Part shown: in pieces, positions 33,252 to 44,599 of the stretch
How the letters are laid out: every line of letters starts with the position of its first letter
Position numbering within the stretch: the first letter of the stretch is position 1
Origin: Rhabdophis nuchalis
Lineage: Eukaryota > Chordata > Lepidosauria > Squamata > Natricidae
Assembly: GCA_039707465.1 (NCBI GenBank)
Contig: CM077643.1
Location: 61,754,605-61,818,604, forward strand
Reading direction: 5' to 3'
Length of the DNA stretch: 64,000 nucleotides
Translations under genes and position numbers: made by a program
The notes under the pieces: generated by a model
Told to the model about the DNA's origin: nothing
Databases searched by the model: none
The model's input: the letters and a program-made list of their open reading frames with translations, nothing else

Positions 33252-33256
33252 CTAAG

Positions 33257-34072
33257 TGACAAAATTGGATTAGGGAGAAGCAGAATCAAATGCCAGCTGA
33301 CCATGAATCATGCAGGTATTTTGGGACAGTCACTTTTTTCAAGCCAGTCTGCCTTTACAGTTATTGTCGAGAGGATAAAGTTAGGCCAAATGTCTCTGGA
33401 AAAAAAGAAACAGGAAGCTCTTATTGTTCTTATTAATGTATCACTTCTAGCCACATTCACACATTACCGAAAACTCCCTTATTTTGGAACATAGGATATA
33501 TTTGATCCAGGGACAGTTGTATTTTACTGATCAGAACATGGTTTAGAGAAGGAGAGCTCTAAAATATATATCACTAAAGAGCAAGGTCAATAAGAAAAGA
33601 AGCCTTCTTTTCTTATCTCCCATAGTAATAAAGAGAAACAGAGTCGATTAGCAAAGCTAGTAATCCCCAGGCGAGGCTCATGTTAATTTTACTCATCTGG
33701 CGTGGCAGATTAAGGTAGCATCTTCCATAATCCCATTTAGATAAAATGACACTGTACGTAGCAACAGGCAGGGGGAAAGGAAGAGACAGGAAGCAGATTG
33801 GTTTTCATTAGAATATTACCAGGGGCTGTGGGTAATAAAAGGATGGAGGTGGGGGTGGGAGATTCAATTATTGCCATGTTTGTTCTACATCTGTTTGTAT
33901 ATGGACCATTTATGGAGTGAATCAAGCAATCTTTATTTTAGCAGAAAGATGGCTTAATGACTTTGGGCTGGCAACGAGGAAATGAAAGAAACCAGGGAGG
34001 AAATGTCAGCATTCTCATCCCATCAATTATGAATCTAATCAGACTTTTGAACTCCACCTCTTCAAGTGAATC
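33257..34072. other. Non-coding, no recognisable feature
   Basis: AT-rich, no supported exon. Confidence 0.45.
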
Positions 34073-34080
34073 GGTTAGAA

Positions 34081-34210
34081 CAGGGGTCTCCAACCTTTGC
34101 AACTTTAAGTCTGAAGGATTTCAGCTCCCAGACTTCTCCAGCCAGCAAAGCTGGGAATTCTGGGAGCTGAAGTCCTTCAGACTTAAAGTTGCAAAGGTTG
34201 GAGACCCCTG
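34081..34210. mobile_element. Foldback hAT MITE, 130 bp, with perfect TSD
   Basis: CAGGGGTCTCCAACCTTTGC in inverse pair, flanked by identical ggttagaa (34073-34080 and 34211-34218). Same subfamily as 30322. Confidence 0.93.
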
Positions 34211-34350
34211 GGTTAGAAGACAAAGGTCCAAAAGAAGTGTCTCTCCGGGAGAGTGTTGGTTGGTTTCTAAATTCTAAGCAAATGAATCCAAGAAATTTCT
34301 TCACTATAGAAAAAGGAAGATGGGTAATAAAATGGAGTAATATAGACCAG

Positions 34351-34600
34351 TGGTAGGCTCCTATCGGTTTGGTCCGGTTCGGCTGAGCTGACAGTGGTTT
34401 GGCAGCCTGGGTCGCTGGAACTGGCAGCAACCCAGGCAGGCCTGCCACGCTCCTGAACCAGTTCTCCATCTTGTTTTTTGCTTCTGTGCATGCACAGAGC
34501 AATTTTCATTGCATTGTGCATGCATGTGCAGTGTGCACCAAGCGTGCAGCATGCATCAAGCACGCAGTACACATCAAGCATTATACTACTCTGTTTTTGT
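34351..34600. mobile_element. Probable hAT element, right end unclear
   Basis: Starts CAGTGGTAGGCTCC and contains GGTTTGGTCCGGTTCGG and TGTGCATGCATGTGCA motifs shared with the CAGTGGTGGGTT hAT family. No convincing right terminus or target duplication was found. Confidence 0.5.
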
Positions 34601-34619
34601 ACCCGGCCATATTATTTGC

Positions 34620-34882
34620 TTATGTGCCTTCAGTTGAATGTCTTCTAAGTATAGGATCTTATAACTGTGGGAATCTGCTGTTGCTTCTAGATAAAGTCAA
34701 TAGGAAATTTACCAAAGAATTTACACCCTTAGCAGAGGCTGATAAGGTTCGTGTTGATAAATATTGCTCTGGAAGACTGCTTGCCAAGCCTTGCTGACTG
34801 TGAATGAAAGGAATTCACAGCCGTGTAAATAAAAGAGGTTTTGCCAGGACCAAGACTGCTTCAACGCTTTTTACAGAAGCCT
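34620..34882 (+). mobile_element. LTR 3' part, same family as 32297-33251
   Basis: Ends GAAGCCTAGGTCAGAACA, the inverse of the 32297 end, with AATAAA at about 34828-34833 and a short R/U5-like tail. The 5' part is not recognisable and no 5-bp target repeat was found, so this is a partial copy. Confidence 0.6.
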
Positions 34883-35094
34883 AGGTCAGAACAAAGGGGC
34901 TACCTGGACATTATAAAGATGACACTGAGATGACCATGGTGGATCTGAAGGAGGCAGTGCAAGACAGAGGGGCATAGAGAGTGCTGATCCATAGAATGGC
35001 AGAGGGTCGAACATGTCAAACATGATGGAATAGCTGATGACAACAAGAGAGTGGCTATAACAAAATCCTGATATCATAACCCCCCTCACTTGAT

Positions 35095-35185
35095 ATGATG
35101 GAATTAGTTTAGTTTATTCAATTTATATACCGCCCTATTTCACCTAAAAGGGACTCAGAGCGGTGCACAGAAAGATAAAAATTCA
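35095..35185 (-). mobile_element. CR1/L2-clade LINE 3' UTR scrap
   Basis: TTTATATACCGCCCTATTTC ... GGGACTCAGAGCGGTGCACAG matches the 3' UTR start of the copies at 9350 and 36225. Confidence 0.65.
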
Positions 35186-35997
35186 TATACTGTCTGAAAT
35201 GGGTGAATAAGAACATATAGAAGATGTCAATGGAAATAAGTTTTAGAGCTGTGAAATGCTTTCAGATACTGTACTTTCCAAAAAAGTGCCTCAGAGCATG
35301 CAAATCTAAGAGAAGATCCAGTTGCTTTCAAGAGTGGGAGGTAGAGGATATAGTCATACTCTTCGTGACACTCTTTGTGGATTCATATCAAAAGCACTGT
35401 GCAGCCCTGATAAGCTTATTGAATGCTGCTCCTACAGAACAGTCATATTTCCCTCCAAATTAAAAGCAGTTTTTCATGTGACATTTTAAAGTTTGACAAC
35501 TGCCTCACGCCCTTAGGAAACACAAATCAAATGCACCACGGCACCATACAATATTTGTGATGAGTCAGACATTTATGTAAAAATATATCAATTTTGGAGC
35601 ATCTCACATAACAACAGAAGAGAAACAAAATCCATGACTAGAAATTGTTTTAGCATTATGTGTCCTTGGAGTCTGCATTGCCAAATATGGAGTCTTTGAA
35701 GCCCTCGAGTTTTTTTATGTTTATAAAGCAATCATTAGAAGGCATTTGAGTGATGTGGAAAGGAACAGCCCATTATAATTACTCCAAATATCCCACATTA
35801 AAAAAAAAAGCCACACATTTACAGGAACAGGACTATAAAAACAGTAGAAAATATTATAATTTAACACTAAGAAAAAGCAGAAGGAAAAAGAAGGAAAGGT
35901 TTCAGAATATCTTCTCTCACTAACATGCTTTGATCTCCTTCCCAATTTTTCTCAGGGCAGCTGCCAACAAATTGTATTGCATGGAAACAAAGTGGTA
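35186..35997. other. Non-coding, no recognisable feature
   Basis: AT-rich, no supported gene. Confidence 0.45.
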
Positions 35998-37267
35998 TGT
36001 CAGGGTTCCAAGTAACACCCTCAACAAAAGAAGACTCCGAGGCTTGAGTTTCCTCAAAGTTCCATTTTATTAGAGATGTCACATTGGCACATCTGGGAAA
36101 ACCCAAATCTGAAAGCTTCCAGGTTTCCCCCACCCAAACGAAAGTCCAAGCCCCTGTCCAGCACCCACATGTCCATCACATGATCCAATCAGACACCGTC
36201 CCAACTGGATAATAATAATAATAATAAATTTTATTTATATCCCGCTCTCTCTCCCCGAAGGGACTCGAGGTGGGGCACAGGGAAATTAAAAACAAATTAC
36301 AACAAACAAAGTACAAGGTTAAAATCAAATTAAACTTACCCTGCGCTAAAAACTTCTATAAAATAAAACTATCCCTAAAAAACCCCTTAATAATTTAAAA
36401 TTAAAATTAAAATTACCCTAGGCCAGCCAAACGGAAGAAGTGAGTTTTTAATAGCTGTCGGAAGGAGCGAAGGTCCGTGGTTGTTCTGATTTCGGGGGGA
36501 AGGTCGTTCCAGAGGGTCGGGCCCGCCACAGAGAAGGCCCTTCCCCTGGGCGTCGCCCGCTGGCACAGCCTAGTGGACGGCACCCGGAGAAGTCCCTCTC
36601 TGTGGGAGCGAATCGGACGCAGGGATGTATGAGGCAGAATGCGACCCCGCAGATAGCTAGGTCCCGTGCCATGGAGCGCTTTAAAGATGGTAACTAACAC
36701 CTTGAAGCGCACCCGAAAGACGACAGGCAGCCAGTGCAGCTCGCGCAGGAGCGGTGTTACATGGGAGAACCTAGAGGCTCCCATAACTACCCGCGCGGCT
36801 GCATTCTGGACTAGCTGAAGCCTTCGGGTGCACCTCAAGGGGAGCCCCATGTAGAGAGCATTGCAGTAGTCCAGTCAGGATGTCACGAGGGCATGAATGA
36901 CTGTGCAAAGGGCACCCCGATCCAATAGGGGACGCAACTGGCGGACCAGGCGAACCTGGTAAAACGCCCTCCTGGCCACGGCTGTCACTTGATCTTCCAT
37001 GGACAGCCGGGCATCGAGGAGGACGCCCAAGTTGCGTGCCCCATCCACAGGGGTAAGGTGATCGTCCCCTATGGCCAGTGATGGAGTCAACTGGTTGTAC
37101 GCCTCCCAGACATGCCACTCCATGCGCAGGGCAAGACTCTCTGAGAAAGGAATGCTATTTTGACTATATCTACCCCACTCCATTTAATCCCCCCCTTCCA
37201 GTTTCCCACAGCAATAAATGTGACAGGCCTGAAGTCCCAATGCAAAAGATACCTTCTAGGCCTGACA
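35998..37267. mobile_element. LTR split by a LINE
   Basis: TGTCAGGGTTCC (35998) to GGCCTGACA (37267) are inverted tips. The body (CACATCTGGGAAAACCC, AAATCTGAAAGCTTCC, CCATCACATG) matches the LTR at 46257-46675. LTR sequence occupies 35998-36208 and 37095-37267, about 384 bp without the LINE at 36209-37087. No 5-bp target repeat is readable. Confidence 0.75.
36209..37087 (-). mobile_element. CR1/L2-clade LINE, 5'-truncated, with 7-bp TSD
   Basis: 879 bp, minus strand, starting with a tail of TAA repeats and a 3' UTR like the 9321 copy. The translation includes QLVQNAAARVVMG, ELHWLPVVFRVRFKVL and LWNDLPPEIR ... LAGLG, intact over 145 codons at 36413-36850. Flanked by caactgg (36202-36208 and 37088-37094). 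It looks younger than the 9321 copy in this part. Confidence 0.88.
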
Positions 37268-37288
37268 TAAAGTTTACTAGGAAGATGT

Positions 37289-37985
37289 ACTGTATTTTTC
37301 GGAGTATAAGGCGCACCAGAGTATAAGACACACCCAGGTTTTGAAGAGGCATTTTTAAAAAAAAAGTAGGTAGGTAGATAGAAGGATAGAGGGAGAGAAA
37401 GAGAGAGAAATACAATAGGTAGGTAGGTAGAGAGAGAGAGAGAGAGAGAGAGAAACAGTATGGTTAGGTAGGGAGACAGTGTGTGTAGTTAGGTAGGTAG
37501 GTAAAAGGATAGGGAGAGAGGGCCTTCTCCGGGTGCCGTCGGCTGGGCAATGCCGGCTGGCAACACCCAGGGGAAGAGCCTTCTCTGTGGCGGGCCCGGC
37601 CCTCTGGAACGACCTACCCCCCGACCTTCGCACTACCTCGGACCTCCGCCTCTTCCGCCAACGTCTTAAGACGTACTTATTCCAACAAGCCGGCCTAGGA
37701 TAGCCCCCCGCTTCTGACTTTTTAAATATAAATTATAATTTGGCTACGGTTTTAATAACGGGTTTTAGCACGGGTGAGTTAATTTAATATATTTTTAATA
37801 GATGTATATTTTATTTATGGTTTCATATAATGCCTGTGCGCTGCCCTGGGTCCTAACAAGGAGAAGGGCGGGGTATAAATTTAATAAAATAAAATAAATA
37901 AAAAGAGAGAGAGAGAGAAATACAGTAGGTAGGTAAGTAGGGAGAGAGTGTGTGTAGATAGATAAGTAGGTAGCTGACTTCCATA
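37289..37985 (-). mobile_element. TA-type 'CGGAGTATAAG' element, interrupted by a LINE
   Basis: CTGTATTTTTCGGAGTATAA and CCAGGTTTTGAAGAGGCATT correspond to the inverse of the right end of 61314-62224. GGTA/GAGA microsatellite follows. A plus-strand LINE fragment (37521-37905) interrupts it, and the microsatellite resumes at 37906. The far terminus is lost. Confidence 0.75.
37521..37905 (+). mobile_element. CR1/L2-clade LINE 3' end
   Basis: Plus strand reads like the LINE C-terminus (GGCCCTCTGGAACGACCTAC) and ends AGGGCGGGGTATAAATTTAA followed by (AAATA)n at about 37905. It sits between two GAGAGAGA blocks of the host microsatellite. Confidence 0.8.
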
Positions 37986-38026
37986 TCTCTCTGTGCATCA
38001 TTTTATGGTTATAGTAACCTCTAGGG

Positions 38027-38251
38027 CAGTGGTATCAACCTGGTCCCTACTGCCCACTAGTGGGCATTCCAGCTTTCATGGTGGGTGGTAGGGGTTTTGT
38101 CCGATACTGAAGCATTTTCCTTTTTTTAATTTAATTGACTTCCCTACTTTATAAATCACTATTACCGTGGAACTGGTGGGTGGTTAGAAAATTTTACTAC
38201 TAACAAAGATACAAAAGTGGGTGGTAGGTATGAAAAGGTTGACTACCCCTG
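38027..38251 (+). mobile_element. hAT element, 'CAGTGGTATCAACC' family
   Basis: Ends CAGTGGTATCAACCTGG and GGTTGACTACCCCTG. Flanks ctctaggg (38019-38026) and ttctaggg (38252-38259) match at 7 of 8. The same 225-bp element lies inverted at 43518-43743. Confidence 0.88.
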
Positions 38252-38259
38252 TTCTAGGG

Positions 38260-39671
38260 TAAAGTTAATCAAGTTGGAGAAATCGAGAGTAGGGTAGAAG
38301 ACATTGGAGCGTTACCTTTAAATGGTAAAAATTCCAAGGAAGTATGAAAGTGTTAAACATGCATTCAGGAAGCACAAGCCTAATATAGTGATAGAATAAA
38401 TAACAAGCAAGTGGGATTTTCCAGATGTCCTGTATGAGCTAAAGAAGAACGGGAACTTAAAAAAAAAAAACAGCAAGAAAGAATGGGACTGGCAAATTTT
38501 ACCCAAGCAAAACAGTTATGAAAATTAATTATATTGACTATTGGAGGAGAAAAAAAATAGAAAATGTCTTTTGTATCAGAAGGTTGAACTTTTTTTTGAA
38601 CTACAGTTGGTGAAAATATGAGAAGCATCTTATTTGCAATATATATATAAAGTACACAAATTTATGAATAAGAAGGTTCTTCAAAAGAAAGATGTGCTGG
38701 AAAATTGGTTAGAAAACAGTTACATATAAATAAGCAGATACATATAGATAGCAATTTACATATAGATATTTCTTCAATTGATATATATCTATTTCCTGTT
38801 TGATGTCAAACAGGAAAACGTGTACAACTCAAGACACAACTCAAATTATAACATTAGGATGTAAAGAAAGATATGCAACATTTAAAATAAGGCCTTTTCA
38901 TTGCTGATCTGTGATAAGGAAAATCGTGCAAAGCTAGGGAAATTCTTCTTGATGGGTCTTTTTAAAGAGGCGACTGCTTCTTAATTCTAAATCTATTCTG
39001 TACATAATACACATGCTTGCTTTTATAATTTAAAGTTTGTGTTATTATTTGAACCTGTTTATGAAACTTTATCTAGAGGTTACAAGGTCTGAAGGATCAG
39101 ACAGATTAATAAAAAATAAGTTATAGGTCCAACAATATCTAGTATATACTATGATTTGAGACATTTTTAGACTCAGGCATGCTATAAAATTTTCCTGCAG
39201 AAGAAAATTATGACAAATTGGTCTGACAACTCAAAATATTTCTGAATAATAATACATTTCCTGGATAGATATCATTCGGGTTTGAACTCTCCCACGAGAA
39301 GATAAAGTCCTTGATTACATAATAAAAACGGAATAACGGAAGCATTTTCTTGTTAATTTTTACTGGGCAACCTGTGATCCATATTACTGTACCAGAACTT
39401 CTAATGTACTGCCTTTACTGGAAAAGGTGGGATACATTCAGAGATCTTGACAATATTGAACTACATAGCACAGTCAACTATGAGCACAGGAAATGTTTCG
39501 TCACATTTGTATGATAAAACAGCACAGGAAATGTTTGCATTATGACATAGACTGCTTTATTATAATTTTTATGTCATAAAATGATTCATAAAATGTACCA
39601 AATTGCAATTTCACTGGAGTTATGGGTCCCAAATTTTGGATGAATTCTATAAGTTAGTCCATTTAAATAAA
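38260..39671. other. Non-coding, no recognisable feature
   Basis: AT-rich, no supported exon. Short frames at 38318-38628 have no domain. Confidence 0.45.
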
Positions 39672-39925
39672 TACAATAGCAGAGTTGGAAGGGACCTTGG
39701 AGGTCATCTAGTCCAACTCCCTGCCTAGGCAGGAAGCCCTATACCGTTTCAGACAAATGGCTATCCAACATCTTCTTAAAGACTTCCAGTGTTGGGACAT
39801 TCACAACTTCTGGAGACAAGCTGTGCCACTGGTTAATTGTTCTAACTGTCAGGAAATTTCTTCTCATTTCTAAGTTGCTTCTCTCCTTGATTAGTTTCCA
39901 CCCATTGCTTCTTGTTTGAAGTAGG
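39672..39925 (-). mobile_element. CR1 LINE 3' end
   Basis: AGAGTTGGAAGGGACCTTGG is the classic CR1 3' end. The minus-strand translation gives NGWKLIKERSNLEMRRNFLTV ... PEVVNVPTLEVFKKMLD over an open frame of 75 codons. Confidence 0.85.
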
Positions 39926-40051
39926 TGCCTTGGTTCAGAAAGAGAAACAGAATAACAGATAGGCAAAAAAGCAGTGAGAGCAGGAAGAACTTTTGACTTC
40001 CTGTCACTGAATTTATTTGTGAGAAACTGACAGAGAGCACCAGAAATTCAA

Positions 40052-40284
40052 TACCCTTCCCTTCCCTCTTCCCTCTTCCTTCCTCCCTTCCCTCTTCCCC
40101 CTTCCCCTTCCCTTCTCTTCCCTCTTCCCTCTTTCTCCTTCCCCCTTCCCTTCCCTTCCCCCTTCCCCTTCCCTTCTCTTCCCTCTTCCCTCTTCCCCCT
40201 TCCCCCTTCCCTTCTTTTCTCTTCTCTTCTCTTCCCTTCCCTCTTCCCTTCCCTTCCCTTCCCCCTTCCCCCTTCTCTTCCCTT
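40052..40284. repeat. CCCTT/CCCTCTT polypyrimidine block
   Basis: 230 bp of (TTCCC)n and (CTTCC)n variants on the plus strand, purine-rich on the other. The Arg/Glu/Gly-rich 171-codon minus frame is a translation of this block. Confidence 0.95.
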
Positions 40285-40861
40285 GCTGCTGCTGAATGGA
40301 AGAATAAGTAAAGGGAAATTGTCATCAAAACACTGAAATAAAAATCACATAACTGCAGCAGCAGCAGCAGCAGCCTATAGCACTGAAGCAGCCACAACAG
40401 CCCCAAATTTCACTTGCTCCTGAGTTATGTGTCCTGGATTTAGGATGCATTGTGTAAGTTAGCCAATTTGAGGTACCTTTGATCCAAAATGGCTGCCCTC
40501 TGATGAACTATGTTGCGCAGGTGAAGGTCATGGTGAGAGTTTTAGAAGTATATAGTCTTCTCTACTTTAGTCTACCACTTTAATTATGGTATCCTTTTGG
40601 AGTGCCTGAATAGAAGAAGACTTGGAAGTACATTTTACAGGGGCAATTCAGAAAGTATGTTGGGAAACAAACTTTTTGGAAGAGCCCAGGAGACCATGTC
40701 TAGGGTCACATGGAGTCCTAGAAGACGAGCTTTATGTCTGTGATTTATGTTAGGTCTCATCCTCCACATAGACCCTGTTAATTTAATGAGAGTTGCTTTT
40801 CAGTTGATATGCCTATGATTGCTCTGCCAGTATTGGAAATAGAAGAAGTAAGTCTTTAGAG
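40285..40861. other. Non-coding, no recognisable feature
   Basis: Contains a short (CAG)6-like run at about 40354-40372. No supported gene. Confidence 0.45.
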
Positions 40862-41050
40862 CAGTGGTTCTCAACCTGTTCTCCACCACAGACCCTCTAA
40901 ATACCTTGTTGCCACAGATCAATGCCATGGACCACCAAGACTTAACTCCAGATTTAAATCATAACATTTCTTCAAGCCTTTGTGGACCCCCTGTGACAAC
41001 ATCGTGCCTCACCCTCCAGGGGTCTGCAGACCACAGGTTGAGAACCACTG
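40862..41050. mobile_element. hAT element, 'CAGTGGTTCTCAACC' family
   Basis: Ends CAGTGGTTCTCAACCTG and CAGGTTGAGAACCACTG are perfect inverted repeats, typical of Charlie-type hAT elements. The left flank is ctttagag (40854-40861). The right flank begins ctttgctttagag, so the target repeat is disturbed. See the neighbour at 41064. Confidence 0.85.
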
Positions 41051-41063
41051 CTTTGCTTTAGAG

Positions 41064-41189
41064 CAGGGGTGTCCAAACTTGGGAACTTGTGGACTTCAAC
41101 TCCCAGAATTTCACAGCCAGCCATGCTAACTGGGGAATCCTGGGAGTTGAAGTCCACAAGTCTTAAAATTTCCAAGTTTGGACACCCTG
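41064..41189. mobile_element. Foldback hAT MITE, 126 bp, with perfect TSD
   Basis: Arms CAGGGGTGTCCAAACTTGGG and CCAAGTTTGGACACCCTG, flanked by identical ctttagag (41056-41063 and 41190-41197). It lies 13 bp from another hAT element with the same left flank sequence. Confidence 0.92.
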
Positions 41190-41197
41190 CTTTAGAG

Positions 41198-42489
41198 GGA
41201 CATTCTTAAGTAATAGTTCAAAAAACAGCCTAAGAACAATCATAGCTAGTGGTTGAAATTTTTTTGGGGGGAAAAGTGATCTCACTGATCTTGAACATAT
41301 ATAATAGCCAGATATCAGCAGACTATTGGTAATTATTTCTGTCAGATTAAAGTAGGAAATGTTGCCCTGGAAAACCTCCTTCAATTGCCTCAATAAGAGC
41401 TCTTGTATAGTTGTATATTGGCATTAGGAAGAACAAGGCACCACAAACATTCACCTCATGGCTGTGTGTAAAACTAAAACAGAGAGTAGGGAAAGTAGAG
41501 AGGAAGAATTAGCAAGTCAAATGGATGATTCAAACTGAGGGAGCAAAAACCAGGAAGTGATTCAGCACAAGGGGTGGGGGACTAAAGACGGCTTGTTTAA
41601 TGTGATTATTATTTATGAATAAGAATTACTGTAAATGCTGTGGTGCGTTGTTCTGGTTTTGATAATCCTCTCCTACACAATATTCTGATTTTGCTGCCCA
41701 GGATTCTGTGGCCCAAACTGCTCTTAAAGTTGGCATAAGAGTAGTTTGTTCCTGAGAATACACAGCTATCATTGACCTCATTTATGAATTTATTTTATCT
41801 GTACAAAACCTTGAGGTTCCCTCAAATTTTCTGATTTCTATCTCTTTTTGTATGGGTGGTTCTATTTTTTTGGCCAGATAAGAAACTACACTCCCTTAAA
41901 TACCGAAATAGAGGGAGTCATTATCATCCCCACCATCATTATTTTACATAACTCTTTATTGTTTACTAAACTATATCAAATTTGCAAAGTACAGAAGATC
42001 AACCTAGCTGTAAGAGATAGCTCTGTCTCATGTATTTGGAAGACCTGTGGATAACAGATTCTTTCCTGGCCTTTCTGAACATGTCAATCTTTCTTTGATA
42101 TGGAGAAATAAGAATGTCATATATAAATGCCTTTTTATAGAAAGTGACAAGAGACTTTCAGTTGTTTTCCTTAACTTAGACTGGCCTGCCATAATAAAAT
42201 ATATGGTTTTTCTCAGTCTCTCTTCAGAAGTTGTATAGTAGATTTCTAACTGTGGAAATGTTCAGGCCTACAATATTCATCTAATGGTAATAAGACATTG
42301 TTTGAAATACATTAAAACAAAACTGTTGTGACTTGAACCTACCAAGCTCTTTACATATAACCATATGACCCTAGTTTGTTTTAATCACATTGACTGAAAA
42401 CAGCTACTAGTCTGTTTCCCAAATTCTGTGTCACAGCCTATGGTTTACAAAGCTTGGTGGTTAGGTTTCTATGTAATCTAAAGCAACAT
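41198..42489. other. Non-coding, no recognisable feature
   Basis: AT-rich, no supported exon or bounded repeat. Confidence 0.45.
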
Positions 42490-43060
42490 TAAAGAAAGCA
42501 ACAAAGACGATTAGGGGATTGAAGAATGGTTGCTGGAACTGGGTATGTCTAGTTTAAAGAAAAGAAGGATTAGGGGTGACAGGACACCGTAGCAGTGTTC
42601 CAATATCTCAGGGGTTGCCACAAAGAAGGAGGAGTCAGGCTATTCTCCAAAGCACTTGAAGGCAGGACAACAAGCAATGGGTGGAAATTAATCAAGGAGA
42701 GAAGCAACCTAGAACTCAGGAGAAATTTCCTGACGGTTAGAACAATTGATCAATGGAACAACTTGCCTCCAGAAGTTGTGAATGCTCCAACACTGGAAGT
42801 TTTAAAGAAGAGATTGGACATCCATTTGTCTGAAATAGTACAGGGTTTCCCAGAGGTGGGTTACCAATTTCTTTACTACTGTTTCAGGCACGCTTGCGCT
42901 CATGCCACAACGCGGGTGGGTGGGCGGAGCCTCCTGCCACCGCTACTACCTGTTCAGCTGATCTGGGCCGAATCGGCAGCAACCCACCTCTGGGGTTTTC
43001 AGAACAATCAGAACATTGGACTAGAAGACCCCCAAGGTCCCTTCCAACTCCGTTAACTGA
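42490..43060 (+). mobile_element. CR1 LINE 3' end, split by a hAT element
   Basis: Translation at 42595-42850 includes NGWKLIKERSNLELRRNFLTV and NNLPPEVVNAPTLEVLKKRLD. After the hAT insertion it continues to CAAGGTCCCTTCCAACTCCG, the CR1 3' end. An open frame of 153 codons crosses both elements by chance. Confidence 0.85.
42851..42992. mobile_element. hAT element, 142 bp, inside CR1
   Basis: Ends CAGAGGTGGGTTAC and CAACCCACCTCTG. Flanks gggtttcc (42843-42850) and gggttttc (42993-43000) match at 7 of 8. Confidence 0.88.
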
Positions 43061-43509
43061 TAAACTGGTTTATCAGTTAAAATCACTGTGCGTTGGTCCA
43101 AATAGGATGGATGTACATAATTACAAGAACAGTTTTTCTTTGTTATTGCTCTGTTTAATGGTTGAATTCTAATGTGTGAAGTATAGGGTTTAAGGATATA
43201 TCTTGGTAAGTCCCAGACAGCCCCACCTTTGGAGAAAGTGACTTGTTTGCAATAGAGTATATGCTATGGAAGTACTGAGCCCTCGGGATAAAGGACTTAT
43301 TACTGCTTTTTGCACTTTGCTTTTCAAAGAAAAATGTCATTTCTGACTCAAGGCAAATTAATTACTTTTACATGGTAGAAAAAAAAAAGAGCCTGGTTGC
43401 TAATAGTTATCCTGGTCAAAAATTTCATCTGCACTCTATTTAGTTTTTCTGCTAACAATTACAACAATAGAAATAGATAGGTTTGCATAAATTGTGATTG
43501 TTGTCCACA
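43061..43509. other. Non-coding, no recognisable feature
   Basis: No supported gene or element. Confidence 0.45.
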
Positions 43510-43517
43510 GCTTAGAC

Positions 43518-43743
43518 CAGGGGTAGTCAACCTTTTTATACCTACCACCCACTTTTGTATCTCTGTTAGTAGTAAAATTTTCTAATCGTCCACCGGTTCC
43601 ACAGTAATGGTGATTTATAAAGTAGGGAAGTCAATTAAATGAAAAAAAGGAAAGTGCTTCAGTATCGGACAAAACCCCTACCGCCCACCATGAAAGCTGG
43701 AATGCCCATTAGTGGGTGGTAGGGACCAGGTTGACTACCACTG
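43518..43743 (-). mobile_element. hAT element, inverted copy of 38027-38251
   Basis: Reads CAGGGGTAGTCAACC ... GGTTGACTACCACTG. Flanks gcttagac (43510-43517) and gcctagac (43744-43751) match at 7 of 8. Confidence 0.88.
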
Positions 43744-43751
43744 GCCTAGAC

Positions 43752-44274
43752 AAAGAGAGGTTTACTGAAGATTTGTTAGTAGTAATAGAACCTCATTTTA
43801 TTTCCACTGTATCAGTCTTATAGAAACAGAAGACAAGTGAACTGAAATTGCTGCACACAGAGAAATGAAACTGTGAGCATATGAAATGAACTTAGTGCTA
43901 CATTTTCCCTTGTATATACTAACGTTGTCAGGAAAAAAATTTCTCAAGCCAAAAATGTTTTTGGATGTTCTATGCTTGGTTAATGGTTGTACGTACCCAG
44001 TAAATAAACTGTGCTTGCTTAGATTTTGCTATACTGAAAAGGCAACTCTGCTTCAATGGCTATGTTTAATTATTACTCTTTGAAAAGAATCCTGAATCTG
44101 ATTCCACAACTTAGCCTCCCCCATAGCTGCAAGAGCATAAAACCATGATTGCCTCTATTAACCAATGTTCACCTTTTTCAAAGCCTTGATGAATTCCTGA
44201 TCCTTAGATGTATGGTCTTAAAAACATGGAAGCAGTGTTTGGCATTCCTTGGAAAAGTAATATTTATTCAGAAT
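43752..44274. other. Non-coding, no recognisable feature
   Basis: AT-rich, no supported gene. Confidence 0.45.
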
Positions 44275-44595
44275 AGCTTAATATTAATGGTTGAAGAACA
44301 TAAAGCATTGAATCATAGGGCTAGAAGGGATCTCAGATATCTTCTGGTCCAACCCTGTGCTCAAGGCAGGAGCCCCATTCTATCCCAGTCAAATGGTTGT
44401 CCAGTATATTTTTAAAAATCTCCAGTGATGGAGGACCCACATCTCTGGAAGTCAAGTTATTCCACTGATTAATTGTTCCCGCTATCATAACATTTCTTCT
44501 TATATTTGATTTGCTCTCTATTTAACAAACTTCCATACCTTATTTATTGTCCTGCCCTCTGGTGCTTTGGAGAATAAGTCAATCTTCTCTTCTCT
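44275..44595 (-). mobile_element. Older CR1 LINE 3' end
   Basis: AATCATAGGGCTAGAAGGGA is the CR1 3' motif, followed by diverged C-terminal ORF2 sequence on the minus strand. More divergent than the copy at 39672. Confidence 0.7.
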
Positions 44596-44599
44596 GTGA

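Noticed and set aside
32953..33494. Acidic and Ser-rich frames at 32953-33252 and 33090-33494
   Set aside because: They lie in or across the edge of a solo LTR bounded by ctaag repeats, and no internal retroviral gene is present.
39891..40406. 171-codon Arg/Glu/Gly-rich frame
   Set aside because: Produced by a polypyrimidine microsatellite. No domain.
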